From assembly GCF_009674485.1 (NCBI RefSeq), contig NZ_WKJJ01000005.1:248001-312000 (forward strand): a stretch of DNA of 64,000 nt, given 5' to 3'. The DNA comes from Pseudoduganella rivuli. GTDB lineage: Bacteria > Pseudomonadota > Gammaproteobacteria > Burkholderiales > Burkholderiaceae_D. The position numbers and the translations under genes were made by a program. The notes below the pieces were generated by a model. That model was not told the origin of the DNA. It was given only the letters and a program-made list of their open reading frames with translations, and did no database searches. Position 1 is the first letter of the stretch. Every line of letters begins with the position of its first letter. Positions 34,701 through 43,273 of the stretch are shown in pieces.

Positions 34701-34851
34701 CATGCAATCAGTATAAACAGTTGGCGCGCGTTCGGCAAAAGTGGCAAATTCTCGCACCAAGTTTGATTGTTTCCGGCATAGGCGGGGCGGACCTGCGTGC
34801 GTATTCTGTTTTCACGCACCGACCGACACACATCTTTTAAACGGAGACACC

Positions 34852-36357
34852 ATGAGCCAACCCATCCCCACCGTCAAGCTGCTGATCAACGGCGAATTCA
34901 CCGAGTCGTCCACCACCGAGTGGCGCGACGTCGTCAATCCCGCCACGCAGGAAGTGCTGGCGCGCGTGCCGCTGGCCACCGTGGCGGAAATCGACGCCGC
35001 CGTGGCGTCCGCCAGGCATGCCTTTAAAACGTGGCGCCGCACGCCGATCGGCGCCCGCGCCCGCATCTTCCTCAAGTACCAGCAATTGATCCGCGAAAAC
35101 ATGAAGGAACTGGCCGCGCTGCTGACGGCTGAGCAGGGCAAGACCCTGGCCGACGCGGAAGGCGATATCTTCCGCGGCCTGGAAGTGGTGGAACACGCGG
35201 CCAATATCGGCACCCTGCAAATGGGCGAGATGGCCAATAACGTGGCGAACGGCGTCGATACCTACACGCTGCAGCAGGCGATCGGCGTTTGCGCCGGGAT
35301 CACGCCGTTCAATTTTCCCGCCATGATTCCGCTGTGGATGTTCCCGATGGCGATCGCCTGCGGCAACACGTTCGTGCTGAAGCCATCCGAGCAAGACCCG
35401 ATCGTCACCATGCGCCTGGTGGAGCTGGCGCTGCAGGCGGGCATCCCGGCCGGCGTGCTGAACGTCGTGCATGGCGGTGAAACCGCCGTCAACGCGATCT
35501 GCGACCACCCGGACATCAAGGCCGTATCGTTCGTCGGCTCAACCCGCGTCGGCACGCACGTGTACCAGCGCGCATCGCTGGCGGGCAAGCGCGTGCAGTG
35601 CATGATGGGCGCGAAGAATCACGCCGTCGTGCTGCCGGATGCGAACAAGGACCAGGCGCTGAACAATATCCTGGGCGCGGCATTCGGCGCGGCGGGCCAG
35701 CGCTGCATGGCGCTGCCGGTGGTGGTGCTGGTGGGCGAGGCGAACCAGTGGATCCCGGAACTGGTGGAAAAAGCCCGCGCCATGAAAATCAGCGGCGGCA
35801 CCGAGCCGGGGACGGATATCGGTCCGCTGATTTCATGCGCGGCGAAGTCCCGCGTGGAACGCCTGATCGGCCGGGGCATCGAGGAGGGCGCGACACTGGA
35901 GCTGGATGGCCGCCAGCCGGACGTGCCGGGCTACGGCAACGGCAATTTCGTCGGCCCCACCATCTTCTCCGGCGTGAAGCCCGGCATGGCCATCTACGAC
36001 GAGGAAATCTTCGGCCCGGTGCTGTCGCTGGTCTCGGCCGCCACGCTGGATGACGCGCTGGCCTTCATCAACAGCAACCCGAACGGCAACGGTACGGCGG
36101 TCTTCACGCAATCCGGCGCGGCGGCCCGCAAATTCCAGGAAGAAGTGGAAGCGGGGCAGATCGGCATCAACGTACCGATTCCCGTCCCGGTGCCGCTGTT
36201 CTCGTTCACGGGTTCCGGCGCGTCGAAGCTGGGCGACCTGGGCCCGTACGGCAAGCAGGTGATCCTGTTCTACACGCAGACCAAGACCGTGACGGCGCGC
36301 TGGTTCGAAGACGGCAGCGTGGCGGGCGGGGTCAATACCACCATCTCGCTGAAATAG
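34852..36357 (+). CDS. mmsA: CoA-acylating methylmalonate-semialdehyde dehydrogenase
   Basis: A 501-residue aldehyde dehydrogenase that converts methylmalonate semialdehyde to propionyl-CoA, CO2 and NADH, the last step of valine breakdown. The catalytic cysteine is Cys285 in [13 protein letters not shown]; the family-specific [20 protein letters not shown] and the CoA-branch motif [15 protein letters not shown] are present, so this is MmsA rather than a generic ALDH. ATG 34852 follows GGAGACACC. It leads a five-gene operon coding for the distal valine pathway and is divergent from an AraC regulator. Confidence 0.96.
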   Translation: MSQPIPTVKLLINGEFTESSTTEWRDVVNPATQEVLARVPLATVAEIDAAVASARHAFKTWRRTPIGARARIFLKYQQLIRENMKELAALLTAEQGKTLADAEGDIFRGLEVVEHAANIGTLQMGEMANNVANGVDTYTLQQAIGVCAGITPFNFPAMIPLWMFPMAIACGNTFVLKPSEQDPIVTMRLVELALQAGIPAGVLNVVHGGETAVNAICDHPDIKAVSFVGSTRVGTHVYQRASLAGKRVQCMMGAKNHAVVLPDANKDQALNNILGAAFGAAGQRCMALPVVVLVGEANQWIPELVEKARAMKISGGTEPGTDIGPLISCAAKSRVERLIGRGIEEGATLELDGRQPDVPGYGNGNFVGPTIFSGVKPGMAIYDEEIFGPVLSLVSAATLDDALAFINSNPNGNGTAVFTQSGAAARKFQEEVEAGQIGINVPIPVPVPLFSFTGSGASKLGDLGPYGKQVILFYTQTKTVTARWFEDGSVAGGVNTTISLK

Positions 36358-36366
36358 AGGCCCATC

Positions 36367-37527
36367 ATGGATTTCGAACTGTCCGAAGTACAGGGCGCTT
36401 TCCGGCAGAGCGCCCGCGATTTTGCCGCGGGCGAGATGGCGCCCCACGCGGCGCGCTGGGACGCCGATTGCGAATTTCCCCTGGAAACCATCCACAAGGC
36501 GGGCGAGCTGGGATTTTGCGGCATGTACACGCCGCACGAGATGGGCGGTTTGGGCTTGTCGCGGCTCGATGCGGCGCTGGTGTTCGAAGAACTGGCGGCG
36601 GCCTGTCCGTCCACCACGGCCTACATCACCATCCACAACATGGTGAGCTGGATGGTGGCCACCTGGGGCGGTCCGGAAATCCGCGAGCAATGGGCGCCGT
36701 TGCTGGCGTCCGGCGAAAAACTGGGCTCGTATTGCCTGACGGAGCCGGGCGCCGGCTCCGACGCCGGTTCGCTGGCGATGCGCGCGGTGCTGAAAGACGG
36801 CTATTACACGCTGGACGGCAACAAGGCCTTCATTTCCGGCGCCGGTTCCACGGATTTGCTGGTGGTGATGGCCAGGACGGGTGACGCGGGACCGAAAGGC
36901 ATCAGCGCCTTTGCCGTGCCGGCCGCCACACCGGGCATCAGCTACGGCCGCAAGGAAGTCAAGATGGGCTGGAACAGCCAGCCGACGCGGGTCGTGAGTT
37001 TCGACCGCGTGCGCATTCCGGCCAGCCACCTGCTGGGACAGGAAGGCGAAGGCTTCCGCATCGCCATGCGGGGACTCGATGGCGGCCGCATCAACATCGC
37101 CACCTGTTCCGTCGGCGCGGCGCAGGCGGCGCTGGACGCGGCGCGCGCCTATATGACGGAACGGCGCCAGTTCGGCAACCGCCTGTCGGCGTTCCAGCAC
37201 CTGCAATTCGAACTGGCCGACATGCAAACGGAACTGGTGGCCGCGCGCCAGATGGTGCGGCTGGCGGCATCCAAGCTCGATGCGAAGGCGCCCAATGCCA
37301 GCGTGTATTGCGCCATGGCCAAGCGGCTGGCGACGGACGTGGGATTCAAGGTGTGCAACCAGGCGCTGCAAATCCACGGCGGCAACGGCTACATCCGCGA
37401 ATACCCGCTGGAACGCTACCTGCGCGACGTGCGCGTGCACCAGATCCTGGAAGGCACCAATGAAATCATGCGCGTGATTGTTGCGCGCCATTTACTCGAA
37501 CAACCAAGCGCGGAGGAACTGCGATGA
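36367..37527 (+). CDS. Acyl-CoA dehydrogenase, probable isobutyryl-CoA dehydrogenase
   Basis: A 386-residue flavoenzyme of the acyl-CoA dehydrogenase family. Signatures are CLTEPGAGSDAGSLAM, the FAD-binding INIATCSVGAAQAALDAA and the C-terminal LQIHGGNGYIREYPLER, followed by ILEGTNEIMR where the short-branched-chain enzymes keep their base region. Among enzymes of this size, placement between mmsA and the enoyl-CoA hydratase argues for isobutyryl-CoA to methacrylyl-CoA. It lies nine bases after mmsA and overlaps the next gene by four bases, showing tight coupling. Confidence 0.9.
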   Translation: MDFELSEVQGAFRQSARDFAAGEMAPHAARWDADCEFPLETIHKAGELGFCGMYTPHEMGGLGLSRLDAALVFEELAAACPSTTAYITIHNMVSWMVATWGGPEIREQWAPLLASGEKLGSYCLTEPGAGSDAGSLAMRAVLKDGYYTLDGNKAFISGAGSTDLLVVMARTGDAGPKGISAFAVPAATPGISYGRKEVKMGWNSQPTRVVSFDRVRIPASHLLGQEGEGFRIAMRGLDGGRINIATCSVGAAQAALDAARAYMTERRQFGNRLSAFQHLQFELADMQTELVAARQMVRLAASKLDAKAPNASVYCAMAKRLATDVGFKVCNQALQIHGGNGYIREYPLERYLRDVRVHQILEGTNEIMRVIVARHLLEQPSAEELR

Positions 37528-38306
37528 ATACCTACACCAATTTGCAAGTTGAAATCACCGGCCACACGGCCGTGGTCACCCTGGCCAACCCGCCGGCCCA
37601 TACGTGGACCGCCGACAGCCTGTCCGCGTTGACGCGGCTGGTGGCGGACTTGAACGCCAACCGGGAAATCTACAGTCTGGTGGTGACGGGGCAGGGCGAG
37701 AAATTCTTTTCCGCGGGCGCCGATCTGAAAGTGTTTGCCGATGGCGACAAGGCCATGGCCCGTACCATGGCGCGCCGCTTTGGCGAAGCGTTTGAAGCGC
37801 TGTCGCGTTTCCGTGGCGTGTCGATTGCCGCCATCAATGGCTACGCGATGGGCGGCGGACTGGAATGCGCGCTGGCCTGCGACCTGCGCATCGCGGAAAG
37901 CCATGCGCAAATGGCGCTGCCGGAAGCGGCGGTGGGTTTGCTGCCGTGCGCCGGCGGCACGCAAAACCTGGCATGGCTGGTGGGCGAGGGCTGGGCCAAG
38001 CGCATGGTGCTGTGCGGTGAGCGTGTCGACGCCGACACGGCGCTGCGCATCGGCCTGGTCGAACAGGTGGTGCCGAAAGGCGAGGCGCTGGCTGCGGCGC
38101 TGGCGCTGGCCAAATCGGTGGAAAAGCAAAGCCCGACCAGCGTGGCCGCCTGCAAGAAGCTGATCCAGGGCGCCCGCCACGAGGCGCCCGCGCAATGGCT
38201 GCCGGTGGAACGTGAAATGTTCGTCGACCTGTTCGATACGGAAGACCAGAAGGAAGGCGTCAGCGCCTTCCTGGAAAAGCGCGCCGCGCAATGGAGGAAT
38301 GCCTGA
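37524..38306 (+). CDS. Enoyl-CoA hydratase
   Basis: A 260-residue crotonase-fold enzyme. The oxyanion holes are visible as FSAGADLKVFADGDKAMA and INGYAMGGGLECALACDLRIA, and the glutamate loop ALPEAAVGLLPCAGGTQ carries the usual Glu. In this operon it should hydrate methacrylyl-CoA to 3-hydroxyisobutyryl-CoA. Its ATG overlaps the end of the dehydrogenase gene, and its stop overlaps the start of the hydrolase gene (TGATG), so all three are translationally linked. It may also act on other enoyl-CoA esters. Confidence 0.9.
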   Translation: MNTYTNLQVEITGHTAVVTLANPPAHTWTADSLSALTRLVADLNANREIYSLVVTGQGEKFFSAGADLKVFADGDKAMARTMARRFGEAFEALSRFRGVSIAAINGYAMGGGLECALACDLRIAESHAQMALPEAAVGLLPCAGGTQNLAWLVGEGWAKRMVLCGERVDADTALRIGLVEQVVPKGEALAAALALAKSVEKQSPTSVAACKKLIQGARHEAPAQWLPVEREMFVDLFDTEDQKEGVSAFLEKRAAQWRNA

Positions 38307-39460
38307 TGGACGGCTCGAACACGGTTCCGGCAACCGGCTTGCCGGTGCTGGCTGAAACGCTGCAAACGGCCAATGGCCGCCTGATCGGCGTGCTGACGCT
38401 GAACGCGGAAAAGACGCTGAACGCGGTGTCGTTGCCGATGATTGAATTGCTGACCGACCACCTGGCTGCGTGGGCGGAAGACGATGACGTGGCCATGGTG
38501 CTGCTGCAGGGCGCCGGCAGCAAGGCGTTTTGCGCGGGCGGCGACTTGCACAACCTGTACCGCACCATGCACGCGCAGCGGGAATCGGACCAGGCCGGCG
38601 ACGTTACCGGCAATGCCTACGCGAACGCCTTCTTCAGCATGGAATACCGGCTGGATTACACGATCCACACCTATGAAAAACCGATCCTGTGCTGGGGCCA
38701 TGGCATCGTCATGGGCGGCGGTATCGGCCTGATGGCCGGGGCCAGCCACCGGGTGGCGACGGAAAGGACGCGGATGGCCATGCCGGAAGCGGGCATCGGC
38801 CTGTTCCCGGACGTGGGGGGCTCGTGGTTCCTGAACCGCATGCCGGGCCACGCGGGCCGCTTCCTGGCGCTGACGGGCATTTCCATCGAAGCAGCGGACG
38901 CCCGCTATGTGGGACTGGCTGATTATGTGCTGCCGCACGCGGTCAGGGACGACGTGGTGGAAGCGCTGCTGATCCAGCCGTGGAGCGCCAACTGCGAGGC
39001 CAACCACGCGCTGGTCGGCTATGTGCTGCGCCGCGCGGAAGCGCGCAGCGGCGACCAGGCCTGGACGCACACGGGACCATTGCGCCAGCACCAGGATTTG
39101 ATCGATTACCTGTGCGGCCGCGATAGCGTGGATGACGTATTGTCGGCCATGGCCGCGCTGGAAACCAACAACCCGTGGCTGGACAAGGCGGCCGCGTCGC
39201 CCCGGCGGGCATCGCCCGGCGCCTTGCGCCTGGCGTGGCGCATGCTTGAAGCCGCGAAGCACTTGTCGCTGGCGGACGTGTTCCGCCTGGAATACGGGGT
39301 GGCGCTGCATTGTGCCGCGCGGGGGGATTTTGCCGAAGGCATCCGCGCACTGCTGATCGACAAGGACATGGCGCCCGACTGGCTGCCGGCCGACAGCAGC
39401 GCAGGCTTCCTCGACAACCCGTGGGCAGGGCACTCCCATCCGCTGGCGGACCTTAAATAA
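38306..39460 (+). CDS. 3-hydroxyisobutyryl-CoA hydrolase
   Basis: A 384-residue crotonase-family thioesterase, longer than a hydratase because of the C-terminal helical domain of HIBCH. Motifs are FCAGGDLHNLY and the segment GIVMGGGIGLMAGASHRVAT, then AMPEAGIGLFPDVGGSWFL with the catalytic Glu and Asp. ATG 38306 has GGAGG seven bases upstream and overlaps the preceding stop as TGATG; the ORF can be read from 38291 but that is poorer. The enzyme frees 3-hydroxyisobutyrate, the substrate of the next gene product, and protects the cell from reactive methacrylyl-CoA. Confidence 0.93.
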   Translation: MDGSNTVPATGLPVLAETLQTANGRLIGVLTLNAEKTLNAVSLPMIELLTDHLAAWAEDDDVAMVLLQGAGSKAFCAGGDLHNLYRTMHAQRESDQAGDVTGNAYANAFFSMEYRLDYTIHTYEKPILCWGHGIVMGGGIGLMAGASHRVATERTRMAMPEAGIGLFPDVGGSWFLNRMPGHAGRFLALTGISIEAADARYVGLADYVLPHAVRDDVVEALLIQPWSANCEANHALVGYVLRRAEARSGDQAWTHTGPLRQHQDLIDYLCGRDSVDDVLSAMAALETNNPWLDKAAASPRRASPGALRLAWRMLEAAKHLSLADVFRLEYGVALHCAARGDFAEGIRALLIDKDMAPDWLPADSSAGFLDNPWAGHSHPLADLK

Positions 39461-39471
39461 ACGGAGACATG

Positions 39472-40368
39472 ATGAGTCATATTGCATTTATTGGACTGGG
39501 CAACATGGGCGGCCCGATGGCCCTGAACCTGGTAAAAGCCGGCCACCGGCTGGCCGTGTTCGACCTGGCCCCGGCCGCATTGAAAACGCTGGGCGACGCC
39601 GGCGCCACGGTGGCGCCATCGGCGCGCGCCGCTGCCGAAGGGGCCGATATCGTGATTTCCATGCTGCCCGCGAGCCGCCATGTGGAAAGCCTGTACCTGG
39701 GCGCGAATGGCGACGCGGGCGTGCTGGGCGTGCTGAAGCCCGGCGCGCTGGTGATCGATTGCAGCACGATCGCGGCGCAGTCGGCGATCGCCGTCGCGCA
39801 GGCGGCGCAAGCGGCCGGTATCGACATGCTCGATGCGCCCGTATCGGGCGGAACGGGCGGCGCGCAGGCGGGCACGCTGACCTTCATGGTGGGTGGACCT
39901 GCCGACTTGCTCGAACGTGCGCGCGCCGTGCTGCTGGCCATGGGCCGCAATATTTTCCATGCGGGCGGCCATGGCGCGGGCCAGACGGCCAAGGTCTGCA
40001 ACAACATGCTGCTGGGGATACTGATGGCGGGAACGTCCGAAGCGCTGGCGCTGGGCATGGCCAACGGCCTCGATCCCCGCGTGCTGTCGGACATCATGGT
40101 CAAGAGTTCCGGCCGCAACTGGGTACTGGAACTGTACAACCCCGTGCCCGGCGTGATGGACAATGTGCCGGCGTCGCGCGGCTACAGCGGCGGCTTCGGC
40201 GTGGACCTGATGCTGAAAGACCTGGGACTGGCGGCGGAAGCGGCCATGAACGCGAAATCCCCGGTGCCGCTGGGCGAACTGGCGCGCAACCTGTATGCGC
40301 TGCACAGCACGCGGGGCGCCGGCGCGCTGGACTTCTCCAGCATCATCGATTTGCTGAAGAAGGACTAA
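39472..40368 (+). CDS. mmsB: 3-hydroxyisobutyrate dehydrogenase
   Basis: A 298-residue beta-hydroxyacid dehydrogenase that oxidises 3-hydroxyisobutyrate to methylmalonate semialdehyde with NAD. The N-terminal FIGLGNMGGPMALNLVKAG is the Rossmann loop of the family, DAPVSGGTGGAQAGTLTFMVGG is the substrate-binding signature, and GAGQTAKVCNNMLLG contains the catalytic Lys. Of two adjacent ATG codons, the second (39472) has the better spacing to GGAG. With mmsA it completes the conversion to propionyl-CoA. A short ORF follows after three bases. Confidence 0.95.
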   Translation: MSHIAFIGLGNMGGPMALNLVKAGHRLAVFDLAPAALKTLGDAGATVAPSARAAAEGADIVISMLPASRHVESLYLGANGDAGVLGVLKPGALVIDCSTIAAQSAIAVAQAAQAAGIDMLDAPVSGGTGGAQAGTLTFMVGGPADLLERARAVLLAMGRNIFHAGGHGAGQTAKVCNNMLLGILMAGTSEALALGMANGLDPRVLSDIMVKSSGRNWVLELYNPVPGVMDNVPASRGYSGGFGVDLMLKDLGLAAEAAMNAKSPVPLGELARNLYALHSTRGAGALDFSSIIDLLKKD

Positions 40369-40371
40369 ATC

Positions 40372-40548
40372 ATGACGGTACGGTTGATCCATATTGGCAA
40401 GCGTGCGCGCCAGCAGGGGATACGTGTTGGCAACCGTTATTTTCACATCATGCTGGACGATGTCGGCGTCGTGCTGCGGATCCGCGACGAACCGGTGCGC
40501 CGCGACCCGCTGGTGGCGGCGCTGTTCGGAGACGGAGTGGCCACGTAG
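40372..40548 (+). CDS. Small hypothetical protein, 58 residues
   Basis: A short frame that begins three bases after the mmsB stop, with AAGGA seven bases before its ATG. The product is basic and compact (TVRLIHIGKRARQQG, later VLRIRDEPVRRDP), without signal or membrane segment. Its stop codon falls inside the left arm of the palindromic element 40545-40649. Position and ribosome site argue that it is translated as the last gene of the valine operon, but I recognise no family, and the GC-rich context makes short open frames common. Confidence 0.5.
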   Translation: MTVRLIHIGKRARQQGIRVGNRYFHIMLDDVGVVLRIRDEPVRRDPLVAALFGDGVAT

Positions 40549-40649
40549 GGCGGATTGGATTCACCAAGCCGCCATGCCAGCGTTGCGATGCAGCGGGCTT
40601 ATGTGGTGACGCGGGCATGGCGGCTTTGCCTGCGGCAAATCCGCCCTAC
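40545..40649. repeat. Nested palindromic intergenic element
   Basis: Outer arms GTAGGGCGGATT (40545-40556) and AATCCGCCCTAC (40638-40649) and inner arms AAGCCGCCATGCC (40566-40578) and GGCATGGCGGCTT (40614-40626) are both perfect. The whole 105-base unit can fold into one long hairpin. The GTAGGGCGGATT end is of the type seen in dispersed REP-like units of beta-proteobacteria. It lies between convergent genes and may act as a terminator for both. Confidence 0.75.
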
Positions 40650-40689
40650 GCATGACGCCCTGCGACTGCAGGAAGCGATGACGGGTCGG

Positions 40690-42099
40690 TTATGCCCCCG
40701 CCCCGAAGAAGTGGTCATGGATCGCCTGCAGCGCCAGTTTGCGGTCGCTGCGGTCGACCAGCATGTAAGCCGCCACTTCGCTGGCGCCGGCCGCCGCCAG
40801 GGTGACGCGCACGCCGCCCGCCAGCGCGGCAGACAACGCGCGGCTGGCAATCGCACTGCCGACATTCGATGCGTCGAGCACGCCGTCACCGACCACGGCG
40901 ACAATCGCCACCGCATCGTTGCGCGACACTTCCACCACGCCGGGAATATGGTGCCCGGCCAGCGCTTCATACGCCGCCTCCAGGTGGTCGCGCGCCAGCA
41001 GCACGTTGATGGCCGTCTGCGCCGTCAATACGCTCTTGATGTTGATGCCGTTGTGGTCCAGCGTGGACGTGACTTCGGCCAGGATGCCCGGCTTGAAGCC
41101 GACGCCGGGACCATGCAGCTTCAAAATCGCCACATCGTCGCTGGACGACACGCTTTTCACCACGTCATGCGTGACGGTGCGTTCGCCATCAATGACGGTG
41201 AACGGGTGCAGCCCCAGGTCGGGCCGCGTGATGTTCAGGATGCGGATCGGAATGCCCTGGTCGAACAGCGGTTCCACCGTGCGCGGGTGCAGGATTTTTG
41301 CGCCGAAGTACGACAGTTCCGCCGCTTCCAGGTAATGCAGGCGTGCGATGGAATGTGGGGCGCTGACGGCGCCCGGGTCGGCGCTGAGGAAGCCGTCGAC
41401 GTCCTTCCACACGTCCAGCGATTCGGCGCCGATGCAGCGGGCAATCGACGCGGCCGAATAATCGGAACCGCCGCGGCCGAACAACGTTGGCTTGCCGTCG
41501 CGGCTGACGCCGTAAAAGCCGGGCACGACCACCACGCCGTCGCCCGACAGGGCTGTCGACACGGGACCCGTGCTGGCGTCGAAATCGCAGGCGGCATTGC
41601 CAAACACGCCGTCCGACACCAGCCCGATATCTTCCGGCAGCGCTTCGCGCGCATTGATGCCCCGGCTTTGCAGCACGTCCGCCAGCAGCAGGCTGGACAG
41701 CCGCTCGCCGTAACTGAGGATGGCGTCATTGACGAAATCCGGCACGTCGCCGATGTAATGGATGCCGGTCAGGTAGCGCGTCAATTGGTCCAGCCGCGCA
41801 TTGAGCGCGGCTTCCGTGCGGGCGCGCTGCGCCGGGTCCTTGATGTTGGCTTCGAGGATTTCCTTTTTCAGGGCGCGCAGCGCCAGCGTGTAGTCCTGGC
41901 TTTCCTCCAGCGCGGAAATGGTGCCGGCACCCTTGCGGGCCGCCTGCACGCAATCGATCAGCGCATTCGTGATGCCGTAAAAGGCCGAGACCACCAGCAC
42001 CAGCGGCCGGTTATAGGTTTGCACCACATCGGCCACGCGGTCGATGTCTTCCGGCCGCCGCAAGTTGGAGCCCCCGAATTTCACGACGATTTTCTTCAT
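40690..42099 (-). CDS. Aspartate kinase, KFGGSN type
   Basis: A 469-residue kinase phosphorylating L-aspartate at the head of lysine, threonine and methionine synthesis. The catalytic domain starts VVKFGGSNLRRP and contains FGRGGSDYSAASIA; two ACT domains follow from about residue 320 (ILKLHGPGVG, and VAIVAVVGDG). Beta-proteobacteria normally have a shorter LysC that begins with KYGGTSVG; this one has KFGGSN and is longer, so it is probably a second isoform. ATG 42099 is preferred over a TTG farther up. It follows the porin gene by 44 bases and may be in its operon or stand alone; the palindrome beyond the stop likely terminates it. Confidence 0.9.
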   Translation of the reverse strand: MKKIVVKFGGSNLRRPEDIDRVADVVQTYNRPLVLVVSAFYGITNALIDCVQAARKGAGTISALEESQDYTLALRALKKEILEANIKDPAQRARTEAALNARLDQLTRYLTGIHYIGDVPDFVNDAILSYGERLSSLLLADVLQSRGINAREALPEDIGLVSDGVFGNAACDFDASTGPVSTALSGDGVVVVPGFYGVSRDGKPTLFGRGGSDYSAASIARCIGAESLDVWKDVDGFLSADPGAVSAPHSIARLHYLEAAELSYFGAKILHPRTVEPLFDQGIPIRILNITRPDLGLHPFTVIDGERTVTHDVVKSVSSSDDVAILKLHGPGVGFKPGILAEVTSTLDHNGINIKSVLTAQTAINVLLARDHLEAAYEALAGHHIPGVVEVSRNDAVAIVAVVGDGVLDASNVGSAIASRALSAALAGGVRVTLAAAGASEVAAYMLVDRSDRKLALQAIHDHFFGAGA

Positions 42100-42143
42100 T
42101 TTTATGTTCCCGCTGAGCAAAAGCCCAGTATAGCAACTCGCCG

Positions 42144-43190
42144 CTAGAACATGTGCATGACGCCCACGGCGATGCCGCGCTGGCCCGTCTGTTTCGATGC
42201 GGGGATCAGCGCGCCCCGGTAGCGGTTGACGTCGAATTCGCCATACAGGTTGGTGCGCTTGGAAAAATGGTAGCTGCCGCCCAACAGGTACAAGGTGCGC
42301 TTGCCGTCGGCCTTGCCGTCTTCATAGTCCGAGCGGTACACGGCGCCCGCCAGTTCCACGGCGGGGTTCAACTGGTAGCTGACGCCGCCAAACGTGGTCT
42401 GGTTTTGATAGGTGGTGGCGGCCGCCTGCTGGCGCTCGCGCGCCCAGCCGGCCTTGACCGTGAACGCGTCCAGCTTCACGCCGCCGCCCAGCAGCACGGC
42501 ATGGTTGTCGAATCCTGCCGTGGTCTGCTTGTGCGTATAGGCGCCCGCCGCCAGCACGCCGTGGCCCGCATAGCTGAAGCCCGCGGCGCGGGCCGAGCCT
42601 TTGCCGCTGTCGCCCGCCACTTCGCCCGGCGCGTATTCCGCGCGCACGGTCAGGCCATGGAACGTTCCCGTATATTGCACGTCGTTGTTGAAGCGGGTGC
42701 CGGACGATGACGACGCGCCCAGTCCCGCCGCCGTGGCGGCCGCCGGCAGCGACGTGCCGGACCCGGACGACAGGGGCACCAGGCCCGTGTAATGGTGGTT
42801 GAACGGATCGAGGAACAGTTCGGTACGGAAGCCGATCGAGTACTGCCGGCCCAGGTCCACGGCGCCCCAGGCGCCGCCCAGGCCGACGGCGGCGGTACGG
42901 TTGAACAGCACGTTGTTGGTGTTGTCCAGCGCGCCGGTCTTGCTGTTGAAGCCACTCTCCAGCTGGAAGTGGGCATTCAGGCCGCCCCCCAGGTCTTCTG
43001 TGGCGCGCAGGCCCAGGCGGTTCGAATAGTACTGGCCGGAACCCACCGACAATAAATGGTTGCCGGCGGCGTCCACATTGGTCTGGTAGCGCAAGCCGGC
43101 GTCGATGGCGCCGTAGAATTGCACGTTCGACTGGGCAAAGGCGGACGGCATGGCGGCGGCCAGGGCCAGCGCCAGTAAGGACTTCTTCAT
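42144..43190 (-). CDS. Gram-negative porin, Burkholderiales type
   Basis: A 348-residue outer membrane porin with signal peptide ending AFAQ, mature start SNVQFYGAIDAG, the strands RLGLRATEDLGGGLNAHFQL and LFNRTAAVGLGGAWGAVDLG, and a C-terminal phenylalanine (GVMHMF). GGAGACAAAC precedes ATG 43190. It is the fourth gene of a minus-strand run with an aldolase-like protein, a hydroxyacid dehydrogenase and an MFS importer, and is likely the outer membrane entry for their substrate. It resembles the porin ending at 19602 only at family level. Confidence 0.92.
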   Translation of the reverse strand: MKKSLLALALAAAMPSAFAQSNVQFYGAIDAGLRYQTNVDAAGNHLLSVGSGQYYSNRLGLRATEDLGGGLNAHFQLESGFNSKTGALDNTNNVLFNRTAAVGLGGAWGAVDLGRQYSIGFRTELFLDPFNHHYTGLVPLSSGSGTSLPAAATAAGLGASSSSGTRFNNDVQYTGTFHGLTVRAEYAPGEVAGDSGKGSARAAGFSYAGHGVLAAGAYTHKQTTAGFDNHAVLLGGGVKLDAFTVKAGWARERQQAAATTYQNQTTFGGVSYQLNPAVELAGAVYRSDYEDGKADGKRTLYLLGGSYHFSKRTNLYGEFDVNRYRGALIPASKQTGQRGIAVGVMHMF

Positions 43191-43273
43191 GTTTGTCTCC
43201 GATTATGATTGGCAGCCGGGGCGAGCGAGGTCCCCGGCATACTGCCGGTGTCGAGCTTCTGCAGGTGGTGAGG

